Counted from the stretch's first letter, positions 44,680 to 54,670 are shown. The stretch is 64,000 nucleotides of DNA from Scytonema hofmannii PCC 7110 (GCF_000346485.2 NZ_KQ976354.1:5352233-5416232); one strand, 5' to 3'. A program made the numbers and translations. The notes: generated from the sequence alone by a model not told the origin.

Positions 44680-45443
44680 TTAACGCCTGAGCATGACCAT
44701 ATTTTCATCAAGTCCTTGGCGAAATAATTCTAACCTTTTATGACCTTCTAAATCTCTCATGTTGAGCGGACTAACAGTAAATGGAAACAATGCAGGTGTT
44801 TGACTAATTCTACCTAGGGCTTGTATCTCTGAATGACTGGCGATTAAAGCTGCTTCTATCAACCATGCGGCTAACGCTTTGTTGTCTATGAATTGAACTT
44901 TTGCAGGTTGATAAATACCTTTTTCTGTTGTGTCTTCCAGGACACCCCAATCAACACAGCATCGTAGAACTCGTCTTATGGTTTTACCCAATCCTACTTC
45001 GTCAGCTAGGAGGTAGCGAATGCTGCTGTTGGAAACTGCTTTGGATAATGCTTTGATTTGATGGGGTAAGGGGATGAGTGAGGATTCAATTGGGGCTAGG
45101 AGTACGTCTTGAGTGAGTGCATCAGCAATACGGGCTGCTGTGGCTATGTATGCAATGCTTGCAGGAGTGGTTACAATACGGTTCGGTTAACAGTAATGGC
45201 GACCAGAGAAACCCGGTATCTTTGAGATACCGGGTTTCTGAGGTGCGTGCTTATCCGAACCGTATTGGGAGTGGTTAAACCTGCTGCTGAAAGTGGTTTT
45301 AGTTGTTCGGCGCGGACGCGCACAACTGTATCTTGGGTGGGTAGCCAGATACGGTGGAATGTATTTCCCCACAGGTTCTGGGTTTCGATTATTTTACAGA
45401 TTTGGCGATGTTCTTCGCTCCAGAACCAAGTACTCACTTTCAT
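44680..45443 (-). pseudogene. SNF2-type helicase remnant, internally deleted and MITE-interrupted
   Basis: Reading from 45443: 'WFWSEEHRQICKII', 'IWLPTQDTVVRVRAEQLKPL' and 'AAGLTTP' form the N-terminal region of an SNF2/DEAD-box helicase. A 94-bp MITE (45174-45267) breaks the frame. If the MITE and one target copy are removed, the frame continues 'ASIAYIATAARIADALTQDV', 'IPLPHQIKALSKAV', 'RYLLADEVGLGKT', that is, up to motif I. Straight after Gly-Lys-Thr-Ile the sequence switches to an unrelated C-terminal domain ('CVDWGVLEDTTEKG', 'ALFPFTVSPLN', 'RLELFRQGLDENMVML'), so most of the helicase has been deleted. Not functional. Confidence 0.8.
45174..45267. mobile_element. 94-bp MITE with 13-bp TIRs and 10-bp target duplication
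   Basis: Perfect 13-bp terminal inverted repeats CAATACGGTTCGG (45174-45186) / CCGAACCGTATTG (45255-45267), flanked by direct repeats GGAGTGGTTA at 45164-45173 and 45268-45277. Inside is a perfect 15-bp hairpin (45207-45239: AGAAACCCGGTATCT, loop TTG). It is inserted in the helicase remnant. Confidence 0.95.
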
Positions 45444-45619
45444 TGTGTTATTTGCTGTGCTAGTCCCATTTTACTGAGATTTGAGCAAGAGTAATACCAT
45501 TTCACGAATTGAAGTTCAAGATTAAGTAGTAACTGCTTTCCTTCCATTATTTTAGTTCTTTTATTATGACAATATATATTGGATGTTTCGTTCTTGATAT
45601 TAAGTAGAATAAACTATTT

Positions 45620-45931
45620 CTATTCTTTTTGTTGTTGATTCAACCAAGTCACTAAATCACCTACTTCCGAGAAATCAACGAAAGCTTCTACTAAATCCTC
45701 TAATTGCCGAGTGGATAATTCCTGTACTTGTTCCATCAATGATGAATCAAGTTGGCTAAAACGCCTATTAAGTAGACGCATAATTATTAAAATTGCTTCT
45801 TGTTTTCTTGCCTTTTCAAGGATATCTTGATAAATCACTGATTCTTGCATAGTCTTCTCTCCTACAAACTGCTTAATTAACTGCTCTAAAAACTTGAATT
45901 CAGCTAAAAAATCCAGAGATGTAGGTTGAAT
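45620..45931 (-). pseudogene. C-terminal fragment of an Rpn/DUF4351 nuclease gene
   Basis: The open C-terminal part (76 codons from 45850) reads 'MQESVIYQDILEKARKQEA' and 'LLNRRFSQLDSSLMEQVQEL', almost identical to the end of the full-length gene at 46074. In-frame sequence continues upstream to about 45931 ('FLAEFKFLEQLIKQFVG') and then loses similarity. The 3' third was duplicated or the rest deleted. A 'CTCAACCCAACCTACG' repeat lies just upstream (about 45983). Confidence 0.75.
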
Positions 45932-46073
45932 TGAGCGATCGCAAAATACAACAAAGTCTCAAAAATTTGAGTTTTTATTCCTCAACCCAACCTACGCGAT
46001 TTGGAATTTTTACCTTATCTGAGCGATATTGGCAACAATTTGCAAAGGATAGAAAAAGTAGAACAAACGAGTG

Positions 46074-46898
46074 CTACTCTCTTTGTTGTTGATTCAACCA
46101 AGTCACTAAATCCCCCACTTCCGAGAAATCAACGAAAGCTTCTGCTAGATCCTCTAATTGCTTAATGGATAATCCCTGTACTTGTTCCACCAATGATGAA
46201 TCCAGTTGACTAAAACGCCGATTAAGCTGACGCATGATTAATAAAATTGCTTCTTGTTTTCTTTCCTTGGCTGCAATATCTTGATAAATCACTGATTCTC
46301 GCATCATATCCTCCGATAAAAATTGACGAATTACATCCTTAGTAAACCGCAAGCCAGCTAAGACCTCCAGACAACCTGCAACATTTTGTCGTTCCTCTCT
46401 ATCTGAAATTCTATCTACGTTTTCTGCAACTCGCGCCAACAACCCTTGAGGTGAATCTGTCCGCGTTAAAGGTGCTAGGGGTAGCAATCCTGGGTTAGTG
46501 AGAAATAATGCTGAATCTTGTTCCCATAGGCGAATGACTCGATAACGGTGAACTGTTGTCTCATCTCGATATTCCTCTGTAAAAACGAGTTCATTATCTT
46601 CTTCCTGTAAAAAGACGATGACTTGTATCACTGGACACCGATATTGTCGCTTTAATCGCACTGAGTAATCGAGCATTCTGAACGGAAGCGGTGGATTGGA
46701 TGACGTTAAAGTTTGAAATTCAATGTGCAAAATTTGGTTTGCTGTTTGCAGGAAAGTCACAGAATCGGCACGAATTGGTTCTAAACTCAATTCAGTTTTC
46801 AGTACGCCGATCTCCCTCGGCTCAATTGCTAGCAGCCAACGGACAAATTCTGCTGGGTATTGTTCGGCTAAATATTTACAAACGTTATCGTAACTCAT
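46074..46898 (-). CDS. Rpn-family nuclease/recombination-promoting protein (DUF4351)
   Basis: A 274-residue protein with an N-terminal PD-(D/E)XK-like nuclease domain ('SVTFLQTANQILHIEFQTL', 'YRCPVIQVIVFL') and a C-terminal DUF4351 helical tail ('ILLIMRQLNRRFSQLDSS', 'LEDLAEAFVDFSEVGDL'). Related Rpn proteins are called transposase-like but are DNA endonucleases that raise recombination. The partial copy at 45620 is adjacent. It lies in the decayed island with the helicase and DUF6079 remnants. Confidence 0.85.
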   Translation of the reverse strand: MSYDNVCKYLAEQYPAEFVRWLLAIEPREIGVLKTELSLEPIRADSVTFLQTANQILHIEFQTLTSSNPPLPFRMLDYSVRLKRQYRCPVIQVIVFLQEEDNELVFTEEYRDETTVHRYRVIRLWEQDSALFLTNPGLLPLAPLTRTDSPQGLLARVAENVDRISDREERQNVAGCLEVLAGLRFTKDVIRQFLSEDMMRESVIYQDIAAKERKQEAILLIMRQLNRRFSQLDSSLVEQVQGLSIKQLEDLAEAFVDFSEVGDLVTWLNQQQRE

Positions 46899-46918
46899 TT
46901 GTTGTTTGGTACTTTTTG

Positions 46919-47849
46919 TTACTCTACAACAATCCGAACCTTACCTGGATCTTTACCCTTTGCTAGATCGCTGAGATAATCATCAAACCGTTTTTTCATC
47001 TCTTGGACGGTACAAGGCGAACCCCCATTTAGTAACACCTTCTGCAAATCTTGTGTCTTAACAACTACCTTGACTAACCCAGAAAGAACTTCTTGAATAT
47101 CATGAATAAACTCATTTGTCAATGGATTTGGCAGAACTTGCGATCGCAAAAACTCAACCTTGAGTGACCAACTGCGCCATACCTGGTGCTAGTCCCAACA
47201 GTTCAAACAGTGCTTTGAGTGCTGGTAAATTCCAATCTTTTGGTTGCTCAATGTGCTTGAAATTAACCAGTTCTTCAACAGAAGTTGTCACCAAACTATC
47301 CAAACTATTGGCATCAAATTTTTTCCCAGGAATAGCCAAGGCACTATCCCCGTTGTAAACTAAAGCTGCTGCCAGCACAACTACCCATTCCGGTTCTAAT
47401 CTATACTGACTGGGAGCCATGTACTCAACTCCCGAAATATCTTGAATGACTTCCGCACGATTGAGAACTTGACCGGAACCTTTTTGCTTCAGTAAGGACA
47501 AAATGTAGTTCGCATATTTAGAGCGATGGACATCTAACTTGTCTCCATCCAATAATTCCAAACCATCAAGTACTGCGATCGCTTGTTTTGTCTTCGTTGT
47601 TCCCTTAAGAAAACGCAATGCATCTTGTGCAGCCCGGATTTTGTTTTCCCTTGTAATTAACAAGGAAAAAGTTGGATATTCTGGTGCTCGATCTCCAAAA
47701 TGAGCAGCTAAACAGCTAGAACTTACCACATTCACTACAAAATAAGGACGGGCAAGATGCCCATCCCACAAAAGATTGATAGATTTGTGAGGTAAGACGT
47801 TTTGCCCGTCCTTTAAGACAACGCAAGATATGAAATCACCAAATCTCAA
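46919..47849 (-). pseudogene. DUF6079-like remnant with frameshift and repeat insertion
   Basis: Two frames: 47154-47849 ('[20 protein letters not shown]', '[18 protein letters not shown]', '[20 protein letters not shown]', '[19 protein letters not shown]') and 46919-47149 ('[19 protein letters not shown]', '[19 protein letters not shown]'). Both match my recollection of DUF6079, a protein of over 1000 residues found with SNF2 helicases and methyltransferases in defence islands. Here two distant parts are joined out of frame at 47150-47156. The first frame also reads through an inserted inverted-repeat element at 47744-47813. The gene is dead, but its composition is recent-looking. Confidence 0.65.
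47744..47813. mobile_element. 70-bp inverted-repeat element (AAGGACGGGCAA)
   Basis: Perfect 12-bp TIRs AAGGACGGGCAA / TTGCCCGTCCTT enclose a 46-bp interior with 'GATGCCCATCCCACAA'. It lies in the DUF6079-like remnant, whose open frame it happens to keep. Confidence 0.85.
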
Positions 47850-48907
47850 ACCTTAGATAATTCTGGAGTTAAAACTTTCTGACTTTGTATTGGAGTGAGC
47901 TGTAACTTTCTTTGAGGTAAGAGTTGAGCATAGCGGTTTGTCAAATAGCGGTTAAGCCTCGTATCCAAGAAACTGAGAACTTTTTTCAAAGGCTTGTTCT
48001 CAAACCCAAAGCTCAAGCGACGAGTTAAAGGTTTGATAATCGTCCCTCTGCGCCTCCATCCCAACTGTTTGTACTTGGTTTTGAAGTACCCGTCGTCTTC
48101 AACTAAATTCCACTTTTCCTGAATGCGTTGAAAGCTTTCCAATGTCCACGCATCACTCCAACGCAGCATATAAAAATGTATATCTGTCCACTCTAGTGGA
48201 GGACCGGGTACATAAGTGACAATACTATCAGGCTCAAAATAAACTTTTCCTCCTGCTTGAGCTACGGTTAGACAGAAATCAAGATGCTCTTTGGTGCAGA
48301 GCATTGCTTCGTCTAAAAAACCAATACGCTCAAATATCTCTGTGCGAACTAGTACGCAGTGAAACTCTGCTAACTCTGTTTGAGTTCGCTGAAGTTGGGG
48401 ATGTACATCTCTTACCATCTGCTTTTGCTTGTACATCTTTTCACGCAGATGTCGTCTCCCTTTGATGTCGGTAATAATGCGACACTCTCCACCTGCAAAG
48501 TGAACCATTTCGTGTACTGGTTCTTTTTCGCACATTAAAGGACCAACGACTGTAGCCCCTGTTTCTTCAGCACAATTCACTAGGGCTTGCAGCCAACCCG
48601 GCGACACTATAATGTCGTTATCAGCAAATACTAAGTATTTGGTGTTGACTTGGCTCAAACCAATGTTTCGAGCATGATTGGGTGAAAGGTAGTAATCTGT
48701 CCGAATAATTTGGAATTGCTTTTCTTGTGCTTGGGTTTCAAGATAAGACCGAACTTTAGCGGGTGAATTCCCATCAACATAAATTAACTTGAAGGGAATG
48801 TCTGTATGTTGGTAAATACTTTCTAGCGATTCTTGAGTACAGCTAAAACGTTCGCGGGGGACAACGACGATGGTGACTAGGGGTTGTTCTGTGGTTGATG
48901 GTTTCAT
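47846..48907 (-). CDS. GT2 family glycosyltransferase
   Basis: A 353-residue transferase with '[20 protein letters not shown]', 'LIYVDGNS', '[12 protein letters not shown]' (DxD type) and '[10 protein letters not shown]', plus the acceptor-side '[17 protein letters not shown]'. There are no membrane helices. It heads the 3' end of a minus-strand glycan cluster (GT4, phosphatase, ABC exporter, GT28 pair). The product is probably an exopolysaccharide or glycolipid; the exact sugar is unknown. Confidence 0.85.
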   Translation of the reverse strand: MKPSTTEQPLVTIVVVPRERFSCTQESLESIYQHTDIPFKLIYVDGNSPAKVRSYLETQAQEKQFQIIRTDYYLSPNHARNIGLSQVNTKYLVFADNDIIVSPGWLQALVNCAEETGATVVGPLMCEKEPVHEMVHFAGGECRIITDIKGRRHLREKMYKQKQMVRDVHPQLQRTQTELAEFHCVLVRTEIFERIGFLDEAMLCTKEHLDFCLTVAQAGGKVYFEPDSIVTYVPGPPLEWTDIHFYMLRWSDAWTLESFQRIQEKWNLVEDDGYFKTKYKQLGWRRRGTIIKPLTRRLSFGFENKPLKKVLSFLDTRLNRYLTNRYAQLLPQRKLQLTPIQSQKVLTPELSKV

Positions 48908-48914
48908 AAATTAC

Positions 48915-48945
48915 GATTTTAGATTTTGGATTTTGGATTTTGGAT
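48915..48945. repeat. heptamer repeat (GATTTTG)
   Basis: About four units of GATTTTG/GATTTTA in the gap before the GT2 gene. A related CAAAATC/TAAAATC array lies at 32193-32220. Confidence 0.8.
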
Positions 48946-49014
48946 TGAAAAAGCTTTACCTAAGCTTAGTTGCAACTAACTATCTGTTAGATTTTTGGTA
49001 TCAGGGTAGATTTT

Positions 49015-50304
49015 TTAAACATGGGTTAGAGTGAAGGGTTGCTTTAATAAAGATTGCTTGATTGATTCTGCATGGAGTAGTTGTTGATAGATTTCAACTA
49101 ATTCATTGTTCAGTTTGTTCATGTCATATTTTTCTTGGACTCGCGCCCGACCAGCACGACCCATTTGTTCCCAAATTTCTGGATGTGAAATAAGATGGCT
49201 TAATTTCTCGGCTATGGCGTTGGTGTCTCTCTCTGGAACGAGAAATCCGGAAATTCCATCTTGTACTAATTCGGGAATTCCACCGTGAAAAGTACTAATC
49301 ACGGGTAATCCCATTGCCATTGCTTCTTTTAAAGTGTTAACGGGTGCATCCTGGTTTCCATCTGCTGCAGTGATGCTGGGAGCTATAAAAATATGGGAGT
49401 TGTCGAGAATCTCAATAATTTCTTGCTGCTGTTTCCAACCTAAGAGTTTGACAATGTGGCTGATATTGAGTTCTGCAATTAACTTCTGAAAATCTTCTTT
49501 TAAAGGTCCATCACCGATAATATTGTACTCTATGTTTTGGTGATGGCAAGCTAGTTTGGCAATGGCACGAATAGCATACTCTATCCCTTTTTTTTCTACT
49601 AGGCGACCTGTTGTTGCTATTCGTACTCTTTTATCGCTTGGTAAATAGCGTGGGGTGAAGGCAAATTTACTACAATCAATTCCCGAACCGTGGACAACTA
49701 TTTTTTGGGGCTTGCAACCTAGGACGATCGCACGATTGCGGAAAAATTCACAGTTGGCGAGGAAAAAGTCTCCTTCTTGGAAGAGTTGTTCGTAAACGAG
49801 ATCGCCTTGTTCTTGAACATAGCTACTAATATCTATTCCACGAAATGTTGTTACCAATTTGCCTTGAAGTAGACCCGTTTCCCGAAACACCAAACCCATA
49901 GGTCCTAAGGTGCCAAACTGACAGTGAATTATATCGTAGGTTCTGTCTTTTAATAGCGGTATTGCTCTATAAAACCACTTTAATGATGTCACTTGCTGAC
50001 CGTATTTAAATAAGTTCAGCAATTGCAAGCAGGACAAAGAACCTTTATCCAAATTTGCTAACAATAATCCAATGGCTTTGAGAACACGCCATAAATAATT
50101 ATCTGGTCTAGTAGGGGGGTAATAAGTGCGTTCTAACAGGTGATATTCTTCTATAACAGGATGTACTTTAGAAAGATTTGCAGGAGGACCGTTGAGAGCA
50201 TGGATGTGAACTTCGTGTCCGCGATCTATGAGACCGGTGATTTGGTTTAAAATGAAGGCTTCTGATAAAACAGGAAACCGCCAAACTAAAAATGCAATTT
50301 TCAT
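49015..50304 (-). CDS. GT4 family glycosyltransferase
   Basis: A 429-residue GT-B fold enzyme starting 'MKIAFLVWRFPVLSEAFILN' with 'TGRLVEKKGIEYAIRAIAKL', 'NIIGDGPLKEDFQKLI' and a donor-site 'EAMAMGLPVISTFHGGIPEL' (E-x7-E type). Layout and start resemble colanic-acid-type transferases (WcaL-like). It is part of the same minus-strand glycan cluster. Confidence 0.88.
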   Translation of the reverse strand: MKIAFLVWRFPVLSEAFILNQITGLIDRGHEVHIHALNGPPANLSKVHPVIEEYHLLERTYYPPTRPDNYLWRVLKAIGLLLANLDKGSLSCLQLLNLFKYGQQVTSLKWFYRAIPLLKDRTYDIIHCQFGTLGPMGLVFRETGLLQGKLVTTFRGIDISSYVQEQGDLVYEQLFQEGDFFLANCEFFRNRAIVLGCKPQKIVVHGSGIDCSKFAFTPRYLPSDKRVRIATTGRLVEKKGIEYAIRAIAKLACHHQNIEYNIIGDGPLKEDFQKLIAELNISHIVKLLGWKQQQEIIEILDNSHIFIAPSITAADGNQDAPVNTLKEAMAMGLPVISTFHGGIPELVQDGISGFLVPERDTNAIAEKLSHLISHPEIWEQMGRAGRARVQEKYDMNKLNNELVEIYQQLLHAESIKQSLLKQPFTLTHV

Positions 50305-50334
50305 TTGATGAATCCAAACTGGAACGAATTAGAG

Positions 50335-51441
50335 TTAGAAGGGAGCAGGAATATAACTTTTGTTGTCCAGCAACTTGAAAAGTAAATCTTTGTCAGTGAC
50401 CGAAACATTCATGGCTTGAAGTATGGGAACGCCCTGAGGTTCGGGATAATAGAGAATACTAATGGTCTCTGGATAGAGTTGCAATCGCCAAAGTTGCTCT
50501 GGATTGAGGCTCAGTGCTTGATTGATAAAGTCTTTGATGATGCGATCGCCACCTAAAACAAGCCCAGTTGATAACTGCTCGGAATTTGCTCTAACGGATA
50601 CTATTGCTTGATATTCGTGAATATCTGCATTCAGTCTAAAATCGATACCTATCTTTTCCAACATCTGAACGCTCTGCTGAATCTGCTTTTCAGAAGTTGA
50701 TTGTGATGACAAAAGTATTAGGCGCAAACCTTGATTGCTTTCTTGGAGATTGGGTAAACTTTCCTCTAAGTTGGAGGTACTATTAACTCCCATCAATTGA
50801 CCTGACTCTAAAGAACCATCAGGAAATTCCAATATACTGATACCACAATTAGACTGCTCAATGCAATGATAGTGTTCGGGAGTTACACCAATTGCAGTAT
50901 GAATTAAGGCGCGGTTAGTACCTCCGTGAGCAACAACCAACAAAGTCTGACCCCTGTGGCGGGGTAACACCTCCTGCCAAAATTGTCGCACTCGTTTGTA
51001 CAGATCTAAAGCCGGGTAAAAATACGAAGGAGGGGAATGGGGAAGTTCCATACAGAATTCATGAGGGTGTTGTTTCCAAGTGCGGTATTCATTCGCAAAT
51101 TTTTCGCGCACGTATTGGAATGCCAAGCCTTGCCAAATTGGTAGATCGGTTTCTTTCAACAGGGTAGTTATATGGATTGTATTTGGGTCAACAGTGGGAG
51201 ACATAGCCTCCAATATTTCCCCAGCTGTTTGCTGCGCTCGTTTTAAAGGACTGCAATAAATGGCATCAAACGCTAACCCCTTCAAGTAAGCCCCAGTCTT
51301 GCTAGCAGCACTGCACCCTTTCTCTGTCAGAATTGATTCATCACTACAGCCTTGATAAAGACCAAGAGCATTGTAAGTACTTTGTCCGTGACGAACGAGA
51401 ACTACGCGAGTTCCTTGGTGTTGCTCAGGCTTCAAGGGCAT
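50335..51441 (-). CDS. histidine phosphatase family protein with extra C-terminal domain
   Basis: From the ATG at 51441 (368 residues). 'VVLVRHGQSTYN' gives the catalytic RHG motif, with 'CSPLKRAQQTA' and 'VVAHGGTNRALIHTAIG' following, as in PhoE/CobC-type phosphatases. Residues beyond about 225 form a second alpha/beta domain ('LRLILLSSQSTSEKQIQQ', 'LSTGLVLGGDRIIKDFI') without an RHG motif. I chose this start because a strong 'AAAGGAGGG' lies just upstream; it overlaps the ABC gene's 3' end by 17 bp, implying translational coupling. It may act on a phosphosugar or a lipid-linked intermediate. Confidence 0.8.
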   Translation of the reverse strand: MPLKPEQHQGTRVVLVRHGQSTYNALGLYQGCSDESILTEKGCSAASKTGAYLKGLAFDAIYCSPLKRAQQTAGEILEAMSPTVDPNTIHITTLLKETDLPIWQGLAFQYVREKFANEYRTWKQHPHEFCMELPHSPPSYFYPALDLYKRVRQFWQEVLPRHRGQTLLVVAHGGTNRALIHTAIGVTPEHYHCIEQSNCGISILEFPDGSLESGQLMGVNSTSNLEESLPNLQESNQGLRLILLSSQSTSEKQIQQSVQMLEKIGIDFRLNADIHEYQAIVSVRANSEQLSTGLVLGGDRIIKDFINQALSLNPEQLWRLQLYPETISILYYPEPQGVPILQAMNVSVTDKDLLFKLLDNKSYIPAPF

Positions 51442-53284
51442 AAGTCCCTCCTTTACGGAAACTGCCATTGTTGGTAATATTTTGCAATCTATACAAACTT
51501 GCATATCGATCGCCCAACTTCATGAGTTCGCTATGAGTGCCGTACTCTAAAAGACTTCCACTCTCAACATAGAGAATCAAATCTGCGTGTTTTACTGCTC
51601 TAAGATTGTGAGAGATCAAAAACGTTGTCCGTTCTTGAGTCAATCTCTCCAATGCCTTACTGACCGCACGTTCGCTAGCATTATCCAACCCTGTTGTTGG
51701 TTCATCAAGGATAACTATTGGCGCTTGACGGATAGCAGCACGTGCGATCGCAATCCGTTGCCTCTGCCCTCCTGATAGAGTCGCCCCCCGTTCACCCAAT
51801 ATTGTGTCATAACCTTGGGGCAAATTTATAATAAAATCGTGAGCATTAGCCAGACGAGCAGCTTTTTCTATCTCTTGATGAGTTGCTTCTAATTTTCCGT
51901 AAGCAATATTTTCCCGCACGCTGACAGCAAACAAAATACTTTCTTGCATCACAGTACTCACTTGCTGTCGAAGAGAGTCCAAAGTGTACTCGCGTATATC
52001 CTGTCCGTCAATTAAAATTCGACCTTCCACAGGATCGTAAAGGCGAAGAATCAAGCTAAGGAGAGTTGATTTACCGCTTCCTGATGGACCAACAACCGCT
52101 ACTTGTTGACCTGATTGCACGACAAAGTTAATATTTTTCAGGATAATTCTATTTGGCGTGTAAGCAAAAGTCACATTCTCAAACCGCACTGTTCCAAAAA
52201 AAGGATGAGCTTTTGTTGCACCGGGCAAATCTCTCACACTTGGTTCATAGTCCAACAGTTCCACAACTCGCTCGCCAGAAGCAGTCGCTTTAGCAATTTG
52301 TCCCACTTGGTTGGAGAGTTTTCGCATTGGTTCAAACGCATTTTTGAGGTAAGTCATAAAGACTAGCAACTCACCAGGAGTCAGTGACTTTTGTAAAACT
52401 GCGTGCGAACCTTTCCATAAAACCACAGCAATGATAATTGCCATTAATACCTGTACTGTCCGTTCGAGTGCTGCTGACAATCTTAAAGATTCAGTCACTT
52501 CATCTAAACTTTTTCTGTTTTGCTTTGAAAAGATGCCTTCTAGCAAGCTGTGAAGCGAAAGTACCTGCACCACCTTGATAGCACCAATTGTTTCACCCGT
52601 TGTTGAAGCCAAAATACCTTCAGAATTGCGATGCTTGCCGGCAAATTTGCGGATGCGGCTAACGATCTGACCTGTCAATACAAGAAACAAGGGAAAAATA
52701 GTGAATGCCACAAGTGCTAGTTCCCAATTCAGCCAGAACATCACTGTCAACATACCAATAAGTGTGACAATATTCGTCACTAAAGGTAAGACAGCTTTGA
52801 CAATAACAATCCGCATCTTTTCAATATCAGTTGTTACGCGAGTTATTAAGTCACCGCTTTTGAATTTTTGGTGAAAAGACAGAGAAAGACGTTGCAAATG
52901 ACTAAAAAGATCGCCGCGTACTTCTGACAAGATCTGAACAATAGCTAAAGACATACCATAAGTACTCAAGTAAGCTGCTATGCTAGACAATCCGGAGATA
53001 AAAACTACGGACAAGGCTAACAATGAAAGCAGTACTAATGGTGGAAGACCAGTGTCGATGAGAATACCTGAAGAGTTGTTATGGGTAGATACAAGAATGT
53101 GGTCAAAAATGTACTTTAAAGGCCAAGGTTCTAATAAGCGGAATCCAGTTTCAAGTAGTAATGCAAAGAAAGAAGCCCCAATCAGCATTTTCCGCTTCTG
53201 AGCATACGGCGATAACTTATACCATACTCGCCGAATTCCTGGTAAAACGACTTTCAATTCTTTTTCATTAGAGTGACGATCCAT
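51425..53284 (-). CDS. MsbA-like lipid/glycan ABC exporter (half transporter)
   Basis: A 619-residue protein with six membrane helices (about 35-320) and an ATPase domain: 'VVGPSGSGKSTLLSLI', signature 'LSGGQRQRIAIARA', Walker B 'PIVILDEPTTGLD' and switch 'LISHNLRAVKHAD'. Cyanobacterial homologues in glycan clusters flip or export glycolipids or polysaccharides. It is followed by the phosphatase gene, which overlaps it. It probably exports the product of the surrounding transferases. Confidence 0.9.
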   Translation of the reverse strand: MDRHSNEKELKVVLPGIRRVWYKLSPYAQKRKMLIGASFFALLLETGFRLLEPWPLKYIFDHILVSTHNNSSGILIDTGLPPLVLLSLLALSVVFISGLSSIAAYLSTYGMSLAIVQILSEVRGDLFSHLQRLSLSFHQKFKSGDLITRVTTDIEKMRIVIVKAVLPLVTNIVTLIGMLTVMFWLNWELALVAFTIFPLFLVLTGQIVSRIRKFAGKHRNSEGILASTTGETIGAIKVVQVLSLHSLLEGIFSKQNRKSLDEVTESLRLSAALERTVQVLMAIIIAVVLWKGSHAVLQKSLTPGELLVFMTYLKNAFEPMRKLSNQVGQIAKATASGERVVELLDYEPSVRDLPGATKAHPFFGTVRFENVTFAYTPNRIILKNINFVVQSGQQVAVVGPSGSGKSTLLSLILRLYDPVEGRILIDGQDIREYTLDSLRQQVSTVMQESILFAVSVRENIAYGKLEATHQEIEKAARLANAHDFIINLPQGYDTILGERGATLSGGQRQRIAIARAAIRQAPIVILDEPTTGLDNASERAVSKALERLTQERTTFLISHNLRAVKHADLILYVESGSLLEYGTHSELMKLGDRYASLYRLQNITNNGSFRKGGTYALEA

Positions 53285-53355
53285 TCACTGTTTCTCCGTG
53301 TTTTTGTAATAAATATGCGGTAGAACATCCCTCTAAAGCATAGCTACAGTAATAC

Positions 53356-53428
53356 CAAAAACCCGGTAACTTTATCGTTGAGCATAGGAGATATCAAGCT
53401 TTGCAAGGGAGAGGAACCGGGTTTTTTG
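53356..53428. mobile_element. 73-bp inverted-repeat element (AAAAACCCGGT)
   Basis: Ends CAAAAACCCGGT / ACCGGGTTTTTTG are inverted and frame a 48-bp interior. It is similar to the ACCCGG hairpin inside the MITE at 45174, so a family link is possible. It may also act as a terminator for the GT28-like gene on the minus strand. Confidence 0.65.
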
Positions 53429-53456
53429 CTCCTTTTTTAACTGCTGTATTGATGCG

Positions 53457-54656
53457 TTATGCAGCATAAGTTACATTCACTCTGCTCTCGATATATTCTT
53501 TAAGAAAAGTGCTACTTTTCTGAGCACCTTCTAGGTCAAAAATAAGAGAAGTATTCTTAACTGGTTCTTTATCAAGACAAGCAATAATTCTTTGAGCAAG
53601 ATAAGCAGGTTCTAAATTGTTGGGATGAATAACTTCTACAATTCCCAGTTGCTCTAGCTTTCTAGTTCTGACCAACTGCTCCATATCTTGGTCGTAATGT
53701 CCTATAGGAACTACAATAGCACGAACACCAGTTCTGAGAATATTCATGGTCGTGTTGTATCCAGTCAAGCTGATAGAAAGGTCAGCCCTTTCCATATAGT
53801 TCAGTAATTGAGGCGTATATCTTTGGAGGTTAACATTGCCTCTATTCAATGCTGCTTCTTCTAGCTTGACAAATTCTTCATCAGGCATAAAAGGTCCGGT
53901 AAATATCTGAATCTGATGGGGAATTTGATTTTCTAAAATTTTGCTAGCATCTATTACTGACTCTAACAATTCATATCCCAATCTTCCGCCACCGACACTC
54001 ACTAGGATAAGCGGCGATTTTTTATCTATCTTTGCGAAAGAACTATCAAATGGGGTGACATTTTCCAATGAAGATTGTGATACAAATCCAGTGTATTCAA
54101 TTTGACATTTGAGGTCTTGATATCTAGGAAAACTAGCTTCAAATGTGAGGAAATGGGGGTCAGAGTGAAACAAAATCAAATCAAAATACTGGTTTATCAG
54201 TTGACAGATAATGTCTGCTTCATCAGAAAGAGTTTCCCTACCGATAACATCTCTAAGACTACAGACAATCTTTGTATTAGGTAACTTGGTGTCTACGTAT
54301 TCTAACAGAGGAAGCAACTCAAAGAATAGCTTGTGCCTGCCAAAAGGGAAAAACTCTGTAATTAAACAATCAGGCTGAATGCGATCGCATACATCTATCA
54401 ATTGATTTTTTCTAATGTCTTTAACCTCTTCAACACTTTGAGCACCATCCGTTACTTGAAATTTTCCGTCCTCCAACCAAAGAGCCGGAAGATTTATCAC
54501 TTCCACACCAGCAGGAATTTTAAACCCTTCCACATGAGGCCCACCATTGATAAAATAGACTTTAAAGTCCTTGATTAAGCTCCGCACTATTTCCATACTG
54601 CGAACAAGATGTCCCATGCCTGTTAGATACTGACAGTAAAACAGAATTTTTTTCAT
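53457..54656 (-). CDS. GT28/MurG-like glycosyltransferase A
   Basis: A 399-residue GT-B enzyme: 'FYCQYLTGMGHLVRSMEIV' (N-terminal Gly-rich loop), 'INGGPHVEGF', 'ILVSVGGGRLGYELLESVID', and a donor-site 'ADLSISLTGYNTTMNILRTG'. It is paralogous to the next gene at 54735, with the same 'SLTGYNT' and 'SMSGYNT' signature. It is probably involved in assembly of a surface glycan or glycolipid; acceptor unknown. Confidence 0.82.
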   Translation of the reverse strand: MKKILFYCQYLTGMGHLVRSMEIVRSLIKDFKVYFINGGPHVEGFKIPAGVEVINLPALWLEDGKFQVTDGAQSVEEVKDIRKNQLIDVCDRIQPDCLITEFFPFGRHKLFFELLPLLEYVDTKLPNTKIVCSLRDVIGRETLSDEADIICQLINQYFDLILFHSDPHFLTFEASFPRYQDLKCQIEYTGFVSQSSLENVTPFDSSFAKIDKKSPLILVSVGGGRLGYELLESVIDASKILENQIPHQIQIFTGPFMPDEEFVKLEEAALNRGNVNLQRYTPQLLNYMERADLSISLTGYNTTMNILRTGVRAIVVPIGHYDQDMEQLVRTRKLEQLGIVEVIHPNNLEPAYLAQRIIACLDKEPVKNTSLIFDLEGAQKSSTFLKEYIESRVNVTYAA

Positions 54657-54670
54657 GAATATCTCCTTTC

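Noticed and set aside
46074..46898. Insertion sequence transposase
   Set aside because: Rpn/DUF4351 proteins are sometimes named transposases, but they are PD-(D/E)XK nuclease-like and no inverted ends flank the gene.
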